5,989 nt of DNA, from assembly GCA_903893335.1 (NCBI GenBank), contig CAITLX010000346.1:1-5989 (forward strand). Direction: 5' to 3'. This DNA is from an uncultured delta proteobacterium (lineage in GTDB: Bacteria > Myxococcota_A > Polyangia > Polyangiales > Polyangiaceae). Positions 5,000-5,989 of this stretch are shown here, piece by piece (the stretch's first letter is position 1; each line of letters begins with the position of its first letter). A program made the translations under genes and the position numbers. The notes beneath the pieces were generated by a model. It did no database searches and was not told the origin of the DNA. It saw only the letters and a list, made by a program, of their open reading frames with translations.

Positions 5000-5776
5000 T
5001 CAGGTGCGGACCTGGCCGAGCGTCCAGAGCACGCGCGCAGCGGCGAGCGCGGGGACGTGCCTCGGCGTCGCCCAGAAGAAATTGACCGCGATCGAGGGCT
5101 CGAGCGCCTCGAAGCGGTGCCACCAGCCGCGCGGCACCCAGAGCATCTCGCCCGCGGCGAGCTCGAGCTCGATCGGGCGCGCGTCGGCGAAGCGCGGGTA
5201 GGCGTGGAGATCGGCCTGCTCGAGCCGCACGCGCGCGTGGTGCCAGTTGAGCGTGCGGCGCGGGTACGGGTAGAGGTTCGGCGCGTCGTCGGGCGCGAAG
5301 AGCGTCACGCGGCGGCGCCCCTCGATCTGCGCGACGAAGTTGTGCGTCATGTCGTAGTGGATGTCGGACGCCGTGCCGCGCGCGCCGACCCACAGGTTGG
5401 TCTTCATCGCGATGCGCCCTCGGCAGTAGGGCGGCTCGGCGATCTCGCTGCGCAGCGCGGCGAAGGGGCCGTCGAGCGGCAGGCGCAGGTACCAGGCGGG
5501 CGCGCCGGGAGCGCGGATGCGCGCGAGGTAGTCGCGCAGCAGCATCGGCTCGGTGCAGACGCCCTCGTCGAGGTCGATGTGGAAGTGCCCCTCGCGCAGC
5601 TTGACCGGCGTGACCAGGTGCTCGCCGAAGCGAGCCTCGAGCGCGTCGAGGCTCCAGCGCCGCGCGGGCCACGCGTCGATGGCGCCCGCGAGGATGGCCG
5701 GCCGCTCGCGCTCGAGGTAGTCGCGCCGGAAGGCTCCCGGGGTCGGGCACCAGACGCTGTCGACGCTCGCCATCAT
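5000..5776 (-). CDS. FIH-like cupin_8/JmjC-type 2-oxoglutarate Fe(II) oxygenase
   Basis: This 258-residue protein resembles human FIH (asparaginyl hydroxylase) through most of its catalytic core. The iron triad is visible: H140-x-D142 in DIHYDMTHNF and H220 in VPRGWWHRFE. The 78-residue gap between D142 and H220 equals that between FIH D201 and H279. N146 matches FIH N205, S137 takes the place of T196, and NLYPYP and AVNFFW (N232) also align. At the FIH K214 position, which binds the 2-oxoglutarate carboxylate, this protein has R155 (GRRRVTLF). The N-terminus (CPTPGAFRRDYLERERPAILAG) is typical of cupin_8 proteins. The predicted role is a cytoplasmic Fe(II)/2-oxoglutarate-dependent hydroxylase of a protein or small molecule; the substrate is unknown. 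Two adjacent ATGs (5776 and 5773) could start it; AGAGGT lies 4 or 7 bases ahead. It is divergent from a possible second cupin gene. Confidence 0.92.
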   Translation of the reverse strand: MMASVDSVWCPTPGAFRRDYLERERPAILAGAIDAWPARRWSLDALEARFGEHLVTPVKLREGHFHIDLDEGVCTEPMLLRDYLARIRAPGAPAWYLRLPLDGPFAALRSEIAEPPYCRGRIAMKTNLWVGARGTASDIHYDMTHNFVAQIEGRRRVTLFAPDDAPNLYPYPRRTLNWHHARVRLEQADLHAYPRFADARPIELELAAGEMLWVPRGWWHRFEALEPSIAVNFFWATPRHVPALAAARVLWTLGQVRT

Positions 5777-5780
5777 GCCA

Positions 5781-5792
5781 ACCTCTAGAATA
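5781..5792 (-). promoter_or_regulatory. RBS and overlapping candidate -10 of the FIH-like oxygenase gene
   Basis: On the minus strand AGAGGT (5786-5781) is a Shine-Dalgarno match 4 bases before the first ATG and 7 before the second, favouring the second. Immediately before it is TATTCT (5792-5787), a good -10 hexamer ending 10 bases before the first ATG. If that hexamer were the true -10, transcription would begin inside or after the Shine-Dalgarno sequence, so at most one of the two is likely to work as drawn. Confidence 0.4.
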
Positions 5793-5802
5793 CCACGCTC
5801 GG

Positions 5803-5857
5803 CGGGGCCCCGCAGAGCGGCCCGCGCGCGCCCCTCGCGCGGAGCCGCGAGGCCCCG
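5803..5857. repeat. Nested inverted repeats between divergent cupin-type genes
   Basis: CGGGGCCCCG (5803-5812) is a perfect 10-bp palindrome. Its left half, CGGGGCC (5803-5809), also pairs with GGCCCCG (5851-5857). An inner stem, CCGCGCG (5822-5828) with CGCGCGG (5836-5842), lies between them. All sit in the 98-bp spacer between divergent starts, where an operator would be expected. The sequence is almost pure G+C, so chance pairing is a real alternative. Confidence 0.3.
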
Positions 5858-5860
5858 TGG

Positions 5861-5866
5861 TAGCGT
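5861..5866 (+). promoter_or_regulatory. Candidate -10 element of the right-edge gene
   Basis: TAGCGT, preceded by GG, ends 8 bases before the GTG at 5875. That is the distance expected if transcription began at the start codon itself (leaderless). It mirrors the GG-TATTCT element on the opposite strand. No -35 is recognised. Confidence 0.3.
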
Positions 5867-5874
5867 CGCCCATC

Positions 5875-5989
5875 GTGATCGGCGTTCCGGATTGGGCTGC
5901 GGGCGCACGCCAGGTCGAGCGCGTGGCCGCGCCGTCGTCGGCCGATCTCGTGCGCGACGCCTCGCGCCGCAGCGAGCCGGTGGTCTACA
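5875..5989 (+). CDS. N-terminus of a possible second cupin-type protein (cut by window edge)
   Basis: An open frame starts at GTG 5875 (MIGVPDWAAG) and continues to the edge, giving 38 residues. Third codon positions are nearly all G or C, as in the other genes. The segment VERVAAPSSADLVRDASRRSEPVVY resembles the opening of cupin_8 proteins, where a Pro plus an Arg-rich helix leads to a PVVxxG strand. It lines up loosely with CPTPGAFRRDYLERERPAIL of the divergent oxygenase. No catalytic residue is in view, so the family is a guess. A GTG at 5857 in the same frame is an alternative start. No Shine-Dalgarno sequence precedes 5875, but a -10-like hexamer does. Confidence 0.5.
   Translation, partial: MIGVPDWAAGARQVERVAAPSSADLVRDASRRSEPVVY

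Noticed and set aside
5777..5908. N-terminal extension of the FIH-like oxygenase to an upstream start
   Set aside because: The added residues are Arg/Ala/Pro-rich without family similarity, and a Shine-Dalgarno sequence sits just before the ATG pair at 5776/5773.

Overview
This is a very GC-rich chromosomal window with nearly all third codon positions G or C. Long shadow ORFs lie opposite most genes for that reason. The gene set (a ZAS-type membrane anti-sigma with its ECF sigma, a PHA-regulator-domain protein with a coiled-coil tail, a DUF6929-like protein, a short Pro/Ala/Ser-rich lipoprotein, FIH-like cupin proteins) and the many GTG/TTG starts suggest a large-genome proteobacterium-like soil bacterium. 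My best guess is Myxococcota (Polyangia/Sandaracinus-like). That assignment is inference only. I see no tRNA, rRNA, CRISPR array, transposase, phage gene or other sign of a mobile element, and no gene-free stretch over 300 bases.

Layout. Bases 2042 to 1 (minus strand) run DUF6929-like protein, then an OmpR/CreB-type response regulator, then the N-terminus of its sensor histidine kinase, which is cut by the window edge. Regulator and kinase overlap by a GTGA. A 135-bp divergent spacer with a conspicuous inverted repeat separates this arm from a plus-strand arm. The plus arm holds a PhaR-like polyhydroxyalkanoate regulator (2178-2792), an ECF sigma factor (2876-3523), its zinc-finger transmembrane anti-sigma factor (3520-4356, again GTGA-overlapped) and a small lipoprotein (4397-4711). 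Convergent to the lipoprotein, and only 9 bp away, is a 71-residue Cys-rich protein on the minus strand (4936-4721). Upstream of it on the same strand is an FIH-like 2-oxoglutarate/Fe(II) oxygenase (5776-5000). Divergent from the oxygenase, a further gene starts at 5875 and runs off the window; its first 38 residues could be a second cupin of the same kind.

How the parts work together. Two signal-transduction modules are clear: a two-component system, and an ECF sigma/anti-sigma pair. The sigma factor is SigR/SigH-like in sequence. The anti-sigma has the Cys-His-Cys-Cys zinc ligand spacing of RsrA, but unlike RsrA it has a membrane segment and a large external domain. A site matching the SigR/SigH promoter pattern (GGGAATA, 16 bp, GTT) sits at the end of the PhaR-like gene just ahead of the sigma gene, which suggests autoregulation. 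A short TAnnCT-like element recurs 8-16 bp before five of the start codons, hinting at very short or absent 5' leaders. Most of the window reads as ordinary chromosome. The features most worth a second look are the candidate sigma autoregulatory promoter, the membrane version of an RsrA-like sensor, the FIH-like oxygenase with Arg at the usual 2-oxoglutarate lysine beside a possible second cupin gene, and the dyad in front of the PhaR-like gene.
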